From assembly GCA_964429385.1 (NCBI GenBank), contig CAYSBR010000017.1, forward strand, positions 1 through 64,000: a stretch of DNA of 64,000 bases. The letters are read 5' to 3'. A program made the translations under genes and the position numbers. The notes beneath the pieces are model-generated. The model saw only the letters and a program-made list of their open reading frames with translations, had not been told where the DNA came from and searched no databases. Below, one piece after another: positions 52,256-60,311 of this stretch. This stretch comes from UBA2377 sp964429385. GTDB taxonomy: Bacteria; Verrucomicrobiota; Verrucomicrobiia; Opitutales; Opitutaceae. Positions within the stretch are counted from its first letter, which is position 1. Each line of letters starts with the position of its first letter.

Positions 52256-55078
52256 ATGAAATCGCGACTTCTCCTCCTCACCCTCTGTCTGCTGTTTCCT
52301 TGCGCCGCCAACGCGGTCGATCTCACCGACATTCCGCCGCGCCCACAGGCGCCCAATGACCAGTCCGCCTACCGCCACCTCGTCCTCGACAACGGCCTGC
52401 GCGTCATCCTGCTCTCCGATCCCAAGCTCAACAAGTCCGCCGCCTCCCTCGTCGTGGATGCCGGCCAGATCGACGACCCACAGGAACGGCCCGGCCTCGC
52501 CCACTTCCTTGAGCACATGCTCTTCCTCGGCACGGAGAAGTATCCCTCCGTCTCGGATTACGGCGACTACCTCACCAGCAACGGCGGCTATTCCAACGCC
52601 TACACCGCCTCCGATCACACCAACTACCAGTTCGAGATCGCACACGAGACCTTCGAAGGCGCCATCGACCGCTTCGCGCAGTTCTTCATCGCGCCGCTCT
52701 TCACACCCGAGTTCACCGAGCGCGAGATCAACGCCGTCAACAACGAGGCCCAGCGCTACATCGAGAACGACACCTGGCGCGTCTGGCAGGTGCGCCGCGA
52801 ACTGTATGCGCCCGGCAGCGGCGAGCGCATCTTCTCCGTCGGCAACCGCGACACCCTCACCGGCACCACCCGCGAGGAGCTGCTCGCCTTTCACCGCAAC
52901 CACTACAGCGCCGACCGCATGGCGCTCGCCTTGCTCGGCCGGGCCGGCCTCGACCAGCTCGAAGCCTGGGCCCGTGAATATTTCTCCGCCATCCCGCGCC
53001 ATGAACTCCCGCCCGTCGTGCGCGAGCAAAAGTTCCTCGCCCCAAAACCGGCGCTGCGCCTCGCGCAGATCGAACCCGTCAAGGAAGTGCGCCAGCTTTC
53101 CCTGGAGTTTCCGCTCGGGCCCACCCGGCCCGACTTCGCCGCCAAGCCCGCCGACCTCGTCAGCTGGCTCATCGGTCACGAGGGCGAAGGCAGCCTCCTC
53201 TCCTATCTCAAGGCCGAAGGCCTCGCCCTCGGCCTGAGCGCCGGCGCTTACGAGCGCACCTCCGCCTACGGCTCGTTTCTGATAAGCGTCAACCTCACCC
53301 CCCAAGGCCTCGAACGGCACCACGATGTGCTCCGGGCGATTTTCTCTTACATCAAACTCCTGCAGGATTCGCCTTACCCTGAAACCTTTTTCCAGGAACG
53401 CGCCACGATGGCCCGGCTCGACGAAATGTATCGCGACCACGGCGACGGCGCCGACCGCGCCACCGATCTGGCCAACCAGGCACTGGTCTATCCCTTGACC
53501 GTCGCCGAGCGCGTGCCCTACCTCTGGCTGAATCCCGACGAAGCGGCCTACCGCCGGGTGCTGTCCGCCCTGCGCCCCGACAATCTGCTCGCCACCCTCT
53601 CCGCCAAGGGCGTGCCGACCGATCGCACGGAGAAATACTTCGCCGTGCCCTACAGCTACACGGAGGCCGCCGGCCCGGCCTACACCGCCCTGCTGGCGCC
53701 GCCGGCCATCGCCGCGCTGCACCTGCCCAAACCCAATCCCTTCACCCCGCGCCGGACCGATCTGCTCACGCTGCATCCGGTGCGCGTAATCGATGAACCC
53801 GGCCTCAGCCTCTATTATCTGCAGGATACGGAATTCGCCCGGCCGATGTCCGCCTTCTCCTACAAGATCCGGCCGGCCGCGGATCTGCTCGGACTGGAGA
53901 CCACCGCCTTGCTGCGTTTCTACGCCGCCTGCGTCAACGAAGCCATCAGTGAAGTCGCCCAGGACGCGCAGCTGGCCGGCATCAGCTACCAAGTCTCCGC
54001 CGCTCCGGACGGCCTCCGCCTGAGCACGGGCGGCTACAGCGATTCCGCCGCGCGGTTTTTCTCCTACCTGGGCGGCCAGCTGCTGCAGTTCGAGCTCGAT
54101 GAGGAACGCTTCGCCGCACTCAAAGACGGCATCCTCCGCACCCTGGCCAGCTACCCCCGCAGCGAGACCTACGAGATCGCCCGCGAGCGCAAGACCGCCC
54201 TCTCCCGCGAAGTGCATTTCACCCCCGAGGAACAGCTGGAATTTTCGCGCACCATCAGCCTTGGGCAGGTGCGCGCCTTCGCCCACCGGTTGCTGGCCCG
54301 CGGCCGCATCGAGGGACTCGCCCACGGCAACCTGACCGCCACCGAAGCCATGCAACTGGCCCGCGGGCTGCGCGAGCAGCTGGGGATCGCCGCGCTGCCC
54401 GAAACCCAGGTCGCCGCCCGCCGCCTCACGCTCATCAACCCCGGCGAAGCGATCACCGACACCGGCCATGTCCTCGGCAACAATTCCTGTATCTGGCATG
54501 AATATATCTTCCCCTCCGACACGGCGGAGTATCGTGCCGCCGCCATGGTACTGGGCAACTTCATCGGCGAGCCGTTCTACAGTGAAATGCGCACCCATCA
54601 GCAACTCGGCTATCTGGTCTGGGGCGGCACCAACACCAATGATCGCCAGCTCCTGGCCTACTTCGTCATTCAATCCAGCGACTACCCGCCGGATGAACTG
54701 CAGTCCCGCATCGCCACCTTCCTTGCCACGCTCGGCGAACAATGGGCCGCCGTGGACGGAGAAAAATTCGCCGCCCTCGTCGCCGGCGTCCGCGCCAATC
54801 TGCTCGAAAAGGAAAAGACCATCGAAGAACGCGCCGGCGCGCTCTTCACCCGTGCCTATGAACTGAACGGCGACTGGGAACGCCAGACCGCGACGCTGGC
54901 CGCGCTGGAAAACCTGACCCACGAGCAGGTCGGGCGGATCATCGCCGCGCTCATGGCCCCGGATACCCGCCGCGTGCGCACCGTGCTGCTCACCGGCCGC
55001 GATCACCAGACCGCCACCGCACTCACCCCCACGTTCACTGATCGCGCGGAGTGGAAGAAAACCCGGCGCTTCGAGTAA
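52256..55078 (+). CDS. Exported M16-family metalloprotease (pitrilysin/insulinase type)
   Basis: 940 residues, the full single-chain pitrilysin length. A signal peptide (KSRLLLLTLCLLFPCAANA) sets the start at 52256. The inverted zinc motif HFLEH is at His83, Glu86 and His87, with the third ligand Glu in NAVNNEAQRYIEND near 163. Four M16 domains follow, including FYSEMRTHQQLGYLVWGG in the C-terminal half, which is conserved in insulysin-like enzymes. It degrades oligopeptides in the periplasm. Two small-protein genes lie convergently just downstream; whether they are substrates is untested. Confidence 0.94.
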   Translation: MKSRLLLLTLCLLFPCAANAVDLTDIPPRPQAPNDQSAYRHLVLDNGLRVILLSDPKLNKSAASLVVDAGQIDDPQERPGLAHFLEHMLFLGTEKYPSVSDYGDYLTSNGGYSNAYTASDHTNYQFEIAHETFEGAIDRFAQFFIAPLFTPEFTEREINAVNNEAQRYIENDTWRVWQVRRELYAPGSGERIFSVGNRDTLTGTTREELLAFHRNHYSADRMALALLGRAGLDQLEAWAREYFSAIPRHELPPVVREQKFLAPKPALRLAQIEPVKEVRQLSLEFPLGPTRPDFAAKPADLVSWLIGHEGEGSLLSYLKAEGLALGLSAGAYERTSAYGSFLISVNLTPQGLERHHDVLRAIFSYIKLLQDSPYPETFFQERATMARLDEMYRDHGDGADRATDLANQALVYPLTVAERVPYLWLNPDEAAYRRVLSALRPDNLLATLSAKGVPTDRTEKYFAVPYSYTEAAGPAYTALLAPPAIAALHLPKPNPFTPRRTDLLTLHPVRVIDEPGLSLYYLQDTEFARPMSAFSYKIRPAADLLGLETTALLRFYAACVNEAISEVAQDAQLAGISYQVSAAPDGLRLSTGGYSDSAARFFSYLGGQLLQFELDEERFAALKDGILRTLASYPRSETYEIARERKTALSREVHFTPEEQLEFSRTISLGQVRAFAHRLLARGRIEGLAHGNLTATEAMQLARGLREQLGIAALPETQVAARRLTLINPGEAITDTGHVLGNNSCIWHEYIFPSDTAEYRAAAMVLGNFIGEPFYSEMRTHQQLGYLVWGGTNTNDRQLLAYFVIQSSDYPPDELQSRIATFLATLGEQWAAVDGEKFAALVAGVRANLLEKEKTIEERAGALFTRAYELNGDWERQTATLAALENLTHEQVGRIIAALMAPDTRRVRTVLLTGRDHQTATALTPTFTDRAEWKKTRRFE

Positions 55079-55096
55079 GCATTCCCCTCCGGGCAA

Positions 55097-55132
55097 AAAT
55101 AAACCGGGGCGGAGATTTCTCTCCGCCCCGGT
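55097..55132 (-). terminator. Bidirectional terminator between the M16 protease and small-protein gene 1
   Basis: A perfect 12-bp stem, ACCGGGGCGGAG / CTCCGCCCCGGT, has a 6-nt loop (ATTTCT). On the minus strand it is followed by TTTATTTTTG, on the plus strand by GTGGTTTTC. It lies 18 bases after the M16 stop and 15 bases after the small-protein stop. Its sequence resembles the terminator at 55577-55606. Confidence 0.88.
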
Positions 55133-55146
55133 GTGGTTTTCTAGGT

Positions 55147-55401
55147 TTAGGCTGCGCTGGCGAGTTTTTGCACTCGCCGTGACAGCGGCTGCCAGACCGA
55201 GCGTCGGAACACCTCAGGGAGGCGCACCGCAGCCGCGGCCCAGTTACGATTTCCAGTCTGCTGTACCACCGCGGGAGCGGGCTGAGCGACATCTTCCTCC
55301 AACCGCGAGTTATCTGTGAACTCGTAGGTCGAGAAGAGGATGGCACCGGAGCCGAAGCCGCCGGGCTGCACAACATACAGGGTCTTGGTCTTCTTGTTCA
55401 T
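55147..55401 (-). CDS. Small protein 1 of a tandem paralogous pair, unknown function
   Basis: 84 residues, not recognised. It begins MNKKTKTLYVVQPGGFGSGA, then ILFSTYEFTDNSRLEED, has a variable middle, and ends with FRRSVWQPLSRRVQKLASAA. The N- and C-terminal blocks, and the DNA around the stop and terminator, resemble small protein 2 encoded 220 bases upstream. There is no signal peptide or membrane segment. No ribosome-binding site precedes the ATG, and both genes share the context GACC-ATG-AAC. Conservation of both ends with a divergent middle between paralogues argues that the reading frame is real. Confidence 0.6.
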   Translation of the reverse strand: MNKKTKTLYVVQPGGFGSGAILFSTYEFTDNSRLEEDVAQPAPAVVQQTGNRNWAAAAVRLPEVFRRSVWQPLSRRVQKLASAA

Positions 55402-55518
55402 GGTCGGACGGAGGATTCCGGCATCAGGCCAAATCCTCCTGGCCGACCACGCACTGCGAAAGAACGGATGTGAAAAACTGCATTCCCAAGGCCAACCGTC
55501 AAGTACACGGCCATGGCA

Positions 55519-55543
55519 TTATTTATTAACTATTAATAAATAA
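55519..55543. repeat. Perfect AT-only palindrome between the two small-protein genes
   Basis: The 11-nt arms TTATTTATTAA and TTAATAAATAA flank CTA. It lies in the 219-base gap (55402-55620), which otherwise shows only the terminator of small-protein gene 2, and sits about 120 bases upstream of small-protein gene 1. A regulatory or protein-binding role is possible. Confidence 0.5.
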
Positions 55544-55576
55544 AGGATTACGAAAAAATTGATCCATGTTCGACAC

Positions 55577-55606
55577 GAAAAAGGGCGGAGGATTTCTCCT
55601 CCGCCC
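55577..55606 (-). terminator. Terminator of small-protein gene 2
   Basis: A perfect 10-bp stem, GGGCGGAGGA / TCCTCCGCCC, has the loop TTTC. On the minus strand it is followed by TTTTTCG. It lies 15 bases after the stop codon, the same distance as for small-protein gene 1. Confidence 0.85.
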
Positions 55607-55620
55607 CGTGGGTTTCTGCT

Positions 55621-55881
55621 TCAGGCTGCGAGTTCCGGCCGCGCCGACCGGCGTCCCAGCACTTGGCGAACCAAGCGCTGCCAGACCCCGGAGCGACGGA
55701 CAGCCGTCTGCCCGCAGTTGGGTTGTTTTGAGGCCGACAGCGACGATCCCGCCGGGTTGCCCCGAAGCATATAGTCATCAGCGCGGCGCCTGAGATTTTC
55801 AGGCTCATACCACGTGATGAACGGTGCTTCCGGGCCACCTCGCAGGGTCGCCGCAACCGGCGATTTTGTCGTGTGGTTCAT
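55621..55881 (-). CDS. Small protein 2 of a tandem paralogous pair, unknown function
   Basis: 86 residues from the ATG at 55881; a longer in-frame start at 55926 lacks the match to small protein 1. It begins MNHTTKSPVAATLRGGPEAP, then FITWYEPENLRRRADDYM, and ends VWQRLVRQVLGRRSARPELAA. Compared with small protein 1: MN..TK at the start, GG followed by a (S/W)YE segment, Arg/Asp-rich helix, then VWQ.L.R.V near a C-terminus ending in Ala-Ala. The C-terminal part is strongly basic. Each gene has its own terminator. No function can be assigned. Confidence 0.6.
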   Translation of the reverse strand: MNHTTKSPVAATLRGGPEAPFITWYEPENLRRRADDYMLRGNPAGSSLSASKQPNCGQTAVRRSGVWQRLVRQVLGRRSARPELAA

Positions 55882-56042
55882 GGTCAAATGGAGACACCGC
55901 AGGGGCGATGTCTCCCGGTTGACCACAAACCGCCAAAGAACGAGACGAGCCTATCTCCCGTCTCCCGGAGGTCAAATGCAGGTTCCGTTCCAAATCGGTG
56001 ACGCACCCGTCCCACCCAGCCCCGTGCGACCGCGAGGCGATC

Positions 56043-56996
56043 TCACCACACCCGGCTGGCACGCTGAGCCTCAATGGACCGCTCGGACTCATCCTCCAGC
56101 TCGTGCAGGAAATCCAGTCCGGTGCGATGCTGGATCTCGGCAATGGTGGTCAGGTAACGGGCGGCCTCGCTCCCGCGTGCCTCCTCCTGCGGAATAATGA
56201 AAGCCAGCGTGCGCAAGCGGCCTTCAATCTCATCAATTATGATCAGATAAAAGGCCTCCGGCACGGCCACCCGGCCACGCAGCCGCGGCGGTTGCGTGCC
56301 GAAGATCGGCCCGGTGATCACCCATACCTCGCCGTAGCGCGCCGGGTAGCTTGAGGCGATTTTCATCTCCAGGGTTTTCCACAGGCCCGCGTTCAGCTCA
56401 TGCAGCTGCGGAACGATGTTGGACATCAGAAAAGTCTCCCGCTGGGCCGCCTCACCATGGCGCGTGGCAATGGCGTGATTGGGCGCCATGTGGCCGCGGT
56501 CGTAACCGCTGCCCGTATAGTCGTCGTGGCTGATCCGCGCCACCGTGCGCCGGTCCACCTCAAAGCGATCCGGCCGCGGCCGCGCGGCGGGGACCGTCTT
56601 CATATCCGCCACGCGATATGCCGCCCACACCGGATTGCCGAGCGTATCACTGTAGCCCACCGCATAGGCCTGGTTGGTCAGCACCCGGAATGCGGATGCG
56701 CCCTCCGCCCGCGGGGCCCCGCCATAAACGATCGTCTTGTCACCCTCCGCGATCGTCCCCGTCGCACTGTCGGCATAGTAAAGCTGCCAGATGTCCCACG
56801 CCACATCGAACGCCGAGACGCGCTTGTTGCGCTCAAAGGCATTCTGTACGAGCCGGGCGACTTCTTGTTGCCGCGGCTCCGGCTGCGCAAGATACCAGCC
56901 GCCGATGCCCAGCGCGACCGCGAGGTTGAGCCAAAGGAACCATTTGCCCATGCGCGGCAGCCGGCGGGTGCGTGATCTTTTGGAACGCCGGGCCAT
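56043..56996 (-). CDS. Membrane-anchored DNA/RNA non-specific endonuclease
   Basis: 317 residues. A basic N-terminus (ARRSKRSRTRR) precedes one membrane segment (WFLWLNLAVALGIGGWYLA, about 18-37), so the catalytic domain should face the periplasm. The NUC domain has the DRGH motif in GSGYDRGHMAPNHAIATR (catalytic His and nearby Asn-type metal ligands), FLMSNIVPQLHELNAGLWKTLE and VITGPIFGT. It belongs to the Serratia nuclease / NucA superfamily. The start at 56996 is two bases from the stop of the upstream PRiA4_ORF3 gene, so the two are translationally linked. Role could be nucleic-acid scavenging or a toxic nuclease. Confidence 0.9.
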   Translation of the reverse strand: MARRSKRSRTRRLPRMGKWFLWLNLAVALGIGGWYLAQPEPRQQEVARLVQNAFERNKRVSAFDVAWDIWQLYYADSATGTIAEGDKTIVYGGAPRAEGASAFRVLTNQAYAVGYSDTLGNPVWAAYRVADMKTVPAARPRPDRFEVDRRTVARISHDDYTGSGYDRGHMAPNHAIATRHGEAAQRETFLMSNIVPQLHELNAGLWKTLEMKIASSYPARYGEVWVITGPIFGTQPPRLRGRVAVPEAFYLIIIDEIEGRLRTLAFIIPQEEARGSEAARYLTTIAEIQHRTGLDFLHELEDESERSIEAQRASRVW

Positions 56997-56998
56997 GG

Positions 56999-57595
56999 TC
57001 ACTTGTTCCCCAGCTTGCGCAGGGCCTTGTTGATCTTCGCCACATCACAGGCGTCGGCCCGGTAGTCGGGGCCCAGCCATTCCAGCCACTCCCGGCCCAG
57101 CTCCGTATCCGGCTCGGCGATGCAGGCCAGCATGTCATGAAACGCCTCCAGACCACCGCAATCCTCCGGCGGCCCCGCGCGCTCGCCCCCGACGCACTGC
57201 GGGTAATGCACCCCTTTTTCAACGAGTTGATTTTTTTCCACCCGGATGTCCACCTGCCAGCCCTCGCCGAAATCATAGGTGTAGGCGATCCGCCCCCGCG
57301 CCCCGAGATCGAGATCCGCCAGCGTCACATCCCGGTCATCCTCGACCATGAAGTCGTCGCGCTTGACGGGATTCCCCAAGCGCAGGTCGTCGAGGCTGAA
57401 GAGGTGCGTCTGGTAATCGAACCAGTCGAACAGGATCTGAATGGTATCGTGAAGCCGGGAGAGCCACATGGACTCGCGCACCAGCAGGCGCCGCCAGATG
57501 CGCGGCGACGTGCCCGCGACCTCCAGTCGCAGCACCAGCACCTTCTCTGCGGCTTTGCGCCGGGCCGAGCCCAAGCCTTCCTGCAATGAAATCAT
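56999..57595 (-). CDS. Plasmid pRiA4b ORF-3 family protein
   Basis: 198 residues. The family core is LRLEVAGTSPRIWRRLLVRESMWLSRLHDTIQILFDWFDYQTHLFSL, followed by YTYDFGEGWQVDIRVEK, YPQCVGGERAGPPEDCGGLEAF and PDYRADACDVAKINKAL. Members occur on plasmids and beside transposons or restriction systems; the function is unknown. The start at 57595 (MISLQEGLG) was chosen over 57655. It is coupled to the nuclease gene and has a perfect palindrome 87 bases upstream. Confidence 0.88.
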   Translation of the reverse strand: MISLQEGLGSARRKAAEKVLVLRLEVAGTSPRIWRRLLVRESMWLSRLHDTIQILFDWFDYQTHLFSLDDLRLGNPVKRDDFMVEDDRDVTLADLDLGARGRIAYTYDFGEGWQVDIRVEKNQLVEKGVHYPQCVGGERAGPPEDCGGLEAFHDMLACIAEPDTELGREWLEWLGPDYRADACDVAKINKALRKLGNK

Positions 57596-57681
57596 CCGGC
57601 CATTTCTACAAACTGCCGCGGCGCGCGCAAGCGCCGCGGCAGCCTTCCCCGCCACCGGCCGCCCAAGCCGGGAGCACCGCT

Positions 57682-57710
57682 CTGTTTGTAACGTATTACG
57701 TTACAAACAG
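57682..57710. promoter_or_regulatory. Perfect 29-base palindrome upstream of the PRiA4/nuclease unit
   Basis: The 14-nt arms CTGTTTGTAACGTA and TACGTTACAAACAG flank a single T. CCGC/GCGG continues the symmetry outside after one mismatch. It lies in the short gap between the 3' end of the thiamin-type receptor gene and the PRiA4 gene. No T-run follows, so an operator for a dimeric regulator is more likely than a terminator. Confidence 0.55.
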
Positions 57711-57723
57711 GGCGGGTGGATTT

Positions 57724-59841
57724 TTACCAACGCCAGGCGGCGGTCACGCCGAGCTGGCGCGGGGCCGCGCGGTCTTCGTAGCGGGTCTCGATGTAGTCGG
57801 GCTCCGCGTTGCCAAAGAAGAAAACCCGCTGGTCATAAACTTCATCGAAGAGATTTTTCGCCCAGAGGGTGAAGGTCCAGTTGCGCCAGGTGTAACCGAG
57901 GGTGGCATTGACGATCCGGAAGGCCCGCCGGGTTTCATTCTGGTTGTTGGAATCATACTGCGCCGCCCGACCGATCAATTCGGCGCCGCCGAACCAACCG
58001 GACTCCGCCTGATAACGCGCGCCCAGCGCGTAACCATAACGCGGTGTGTTGGCCAGCCGGCGGCCGCCGGCGGTATTGCCGTTGCGCAGCGTGAAGACAT
58101 CCAGCTCGGAATCCATCAAGGCCAGCGAACCGTGGAGCGACCACGCCCGCGTGAGCGCATAGCGGGTGGAGGCTTCCAATCCGTGGACCTGCGCATGCCG
58201 GGCATTGTCGGTGAAGAAACGATAACTGCCGCCAAAACCCGCGGAGTCGCGCACCTGCGGATCTCGCCGGTCGAGGTAAAACACCGTGAGTTCTCCGCTC
58301 AGATTCCCCTCCAGCGCGTGTCCGCGAACACCAACTTCGTAGTTCCAAAGTGTCTCGGTCTCATAGGTAAGCGGATCGGAAGCCGGATTAATGCGGGCAT
58401 CCACATTGATGCCACCAGCCTTGTAGCCGCGCGTGACGGAAGCGAACGCCAGATGGTTTTCGCCCAGCGCGTGCTCCAACGTCACCTTGCCGCCGATCAG
58501 TGTATCCTCGAAGCGGGGCGCCAGCGTGGCCACAGGGTCAAAGGTGCCCGGGCCCTTCCGGAAACGGGTGCGTACCCCTTCACCCTTGAGCGCAATGCGC
58601 TCAATCCTAAGCCCGACGACGAGGCGGGTACGTTCGTTGAAATCATGCGCGATCTGCCCGAAGAGCGCCTGGTTGCCCGACCGGTGCGAAGTTTGCAGGC
58701 CACGCACGTTACCGGGATCCTCATTCGTGTAAGCACCGTCCTCGTGGGTACGGGAGAAGAACGCCCCGAGCGTCCAACGATCAATCCAGCCGGAAGCGGC
58801 GGCCCCCTCGGCCGAGTCGAACCTCAACTCCTGGTTGAAAACCGTCCGGTCGCGCCGCAGGTCACTGAATCCCATGTAGGATGCCGCGGTCCAGTCGTCG
58901 TCGTAGCTGTAGATTGAGTCCACCCACGCGGCACTCGTGACGGTGGTGAAGCGCACATGTGTCCAGCCCGTGTAAGTGCCGCGCAGACTGCCGGCCACGG
59001 ATTCCTGCACGTCCTGCCCGGGCTGATCGCTGTAGGTATGATAGCCGTTGTTATCGAGGGCGAAGGAATCGAAACCGTTGTCCACATCGGAAAACAGCAC
59101 CGTGCCATCCCAACGCCAGTCGGCGGAAGGGTTCCACGTCAGACGAAGCCGCGCGGTGAATTCATCCCGCGCGTTGGTGTCCCGGTTGAGCACCGCATTG
59201 CGCCGGAAGCCATCGCTCGCGCTTTGTTGCACCGCGAGGCGCAGCATGAGCTGCTCCGGCTTTGCGGAGACCAGCGGCCCACCCACCGCCAGGGCGCCCG
59301 TGCGCAGCGCGTCTTCGCCCGCGGTCGCCTCAACGCGGCCGGTCCAGAACGGCGTAGGCGCCGCGCTCACCAGGCGCACCACGCCACCCGCCGCATTGGC
59401 GCCGAAAGCGCCGGCCTGCGGCCCGCGCAACACCTCGACCTGCTCCACATCAAAGGTGCTGCCAAGCGAGCCGAGCCCGGTGAAATCGAGATCATCCACA
59501 AGGAAGCGAACACTCGAGTCCGGGGTCTCACCTTCATACTGCGAATTTTCGCCGATGCCGCGAATCTGCAGATAGCGCGGACGCGAGGTGCCACCGGTCC
59601 AGGTGAGATTCGGGATCTGGTCCACCAGATCGCCGAAGTGGCGGACCGCGCTGTTCTCCAGCACGGTCTGGTCATAAACGCTGACACTCGCAGGGATGCG
59701 CTCGAGCGGTGAGGCCCAGAGATCCGCGGTGACGCGCACCGGGGCGAGACGCACCGGCGCGGTGTCAGGCGTGGTTTGTGCGGCAGCCGTCAAAGCGGCG
59801 GCCCCCGCGAGGAGGGTGAGGATTCGTGTCGGGATTTGCAT
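57724..59841 (-). CDS. TonB-dependent receptor controlled by a TPP riboswitch (thiamin-type uptake)
   Basis: 705 residues. A signal peptide (QIPTRILTLLAGAAALTAAAQ) is followed by a plug domain (VRVTADLWASPLERIPASVSVYD, NLTWTGGTSRPRYLQIRGIGE, VEVLRGPQAGAFGANAAGGVVRLV) and a barrel ending in ...QLGVTAAWRW with a terminal aromatic residue. A TPP riboswitch precedes it on the same strand. That indicates import of thiamin, a phosphate ester or a pyrimidine/thiazole precursor. Without the riboswitch the substrate could not have been guessed. It is the only gene of its unit before the palindrome at 57682. Confidence 0.92.
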   Translation of the reverse strand: MQIPTRILTLLAGAAALTAAAQTTPDTAPVRLAPVRVTADLWASPLERIPASVSVYDQTVLENSAVRHFGDLVDQIPNLTWTGGTSRPRYLQIRGIGENSQYEGETPDSSVRFLVDDLDFTGLGSLGSTFDVEQVEVLRGPQAGAFGANAAGGVVRLVSAAPTPFWTGRVEATAGEDALRTGALAVGGPLVSAKPEQLMLRLAVQQSASDGFRRNAVLNRDTNARDEFTARLRLTWNPSADWRWDGTVLFSDVDNGFDSFALDNNGYHTYSDQPGQDVQESVAGSLRGTYTGWTHVRFTTVTSAAWVDSIYSYDDDWTAASYMGFSDLRRDRTVFNQELRFDSAEGAAASGWIDRWTLGAFFSRTHEDGAYTNEDPGNVRGLQTSHRSGNQALFGQIAHDFNERTRLVVGLRIERIALKGEGVRTRFRKGPGTFDPVATLAPRFEDTLIGGKVTLEHALGENHLAFASVTRGYKAGGINVDARINPASDPLTYETETLWNYEVGVRGHALEGNLSGELTVFYLDRRDPQVRDSAGFGGSYRFFTDNARHAQVHGLEASTRYALTRAWSLHGSLALMDSELDVFTLRNGNTAGGRRLANTPRYGYALGARYQAESGWFGGAELIGRAAQYDSNNQNETRRAFRIVNATLGYTWRNWTFTLWAKNLFDEVYDQRVFFFGNAEPDYIETRYEDRAAPRQLGVTAAWRW

Positions 59842-59874
59842 TGGTTAAAATGCCCGACCCAAATCGGAGTCCCG

Positions 59875-59926
59875 GGAGAAGGGGCGCCGCCAGCGCCCCC
59901 TTCGAGGCGCTTCTCAAGCGGCGCCT
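59875..59926 (-). promoter_or_regulatory. Expression platform of the TPP riboswitch
   Basis: Downstream of the aptamer, two hairpins can form on the minus strand. AGGCGC...GCGCCT overlaps the 3' side of the aptamer's closing helix. GGGGCGC-TGGCG-GCGCCCC is followed by TTCTCCC and lies 34 bases before the ATG. A ligand-dependent switch between them would stop transcription or hide the ribosome-binding region. The mechanism is inferred. Confidence 0.5.
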
Positions 59927-60023
59927 GCTGTTTCCTTCGTCGGCATGATCCGTTCAGGTTCCAAGGGTCTAGCAGCCGGACGTGCCGCAATCTCAGCCCT
60001 CCGCGGAGGACACCCCTACAGGC
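59925..60023 (-). promoter_or_regulatory. TPP (thi-box) riboswitch aptamer
   Basis: Read on the minus strand, the conserved thi-box elements occur in order: GGGGTG, a CCT...AGG helix, CTGAGA (59996-59991), a variable P3 stem, ACCCTT, GAACCTGA, then GGAT.ATGCC and CGAAGGAAA (ending near 59930). CCTGT/ACAG closes helix P1. The match to the core motifs CUGAGA, ACCCUU and GAACCUGAU is near perfect. Confidence 0.93.
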
Positions 60024-60311
60024 GAGGGCAACGAAACCTGCAACCGACCCCACGTCAACCCCCGCCCTGCCCCGTCGTGGCTTATTTATGACCCAGCCCA
60101 GTCCGTCGCCCCCGGGCCAGTGTCGCGCAATGCGTCACACTGGCTCGGGCGAAGGGAATCGGAAATCACGTCAGCACACGCCACCTCTCTTCGGACGGAG
60201 CAGCGGGTGGCAGGATTGCTGCTGGGACAGGGAATCCAGTCATATCCACCCGATGAACACAGTTGCGCATGGACAAGCCCGACGGCGCATGCCGGGATGC
60301 GCCCTCCCGTG

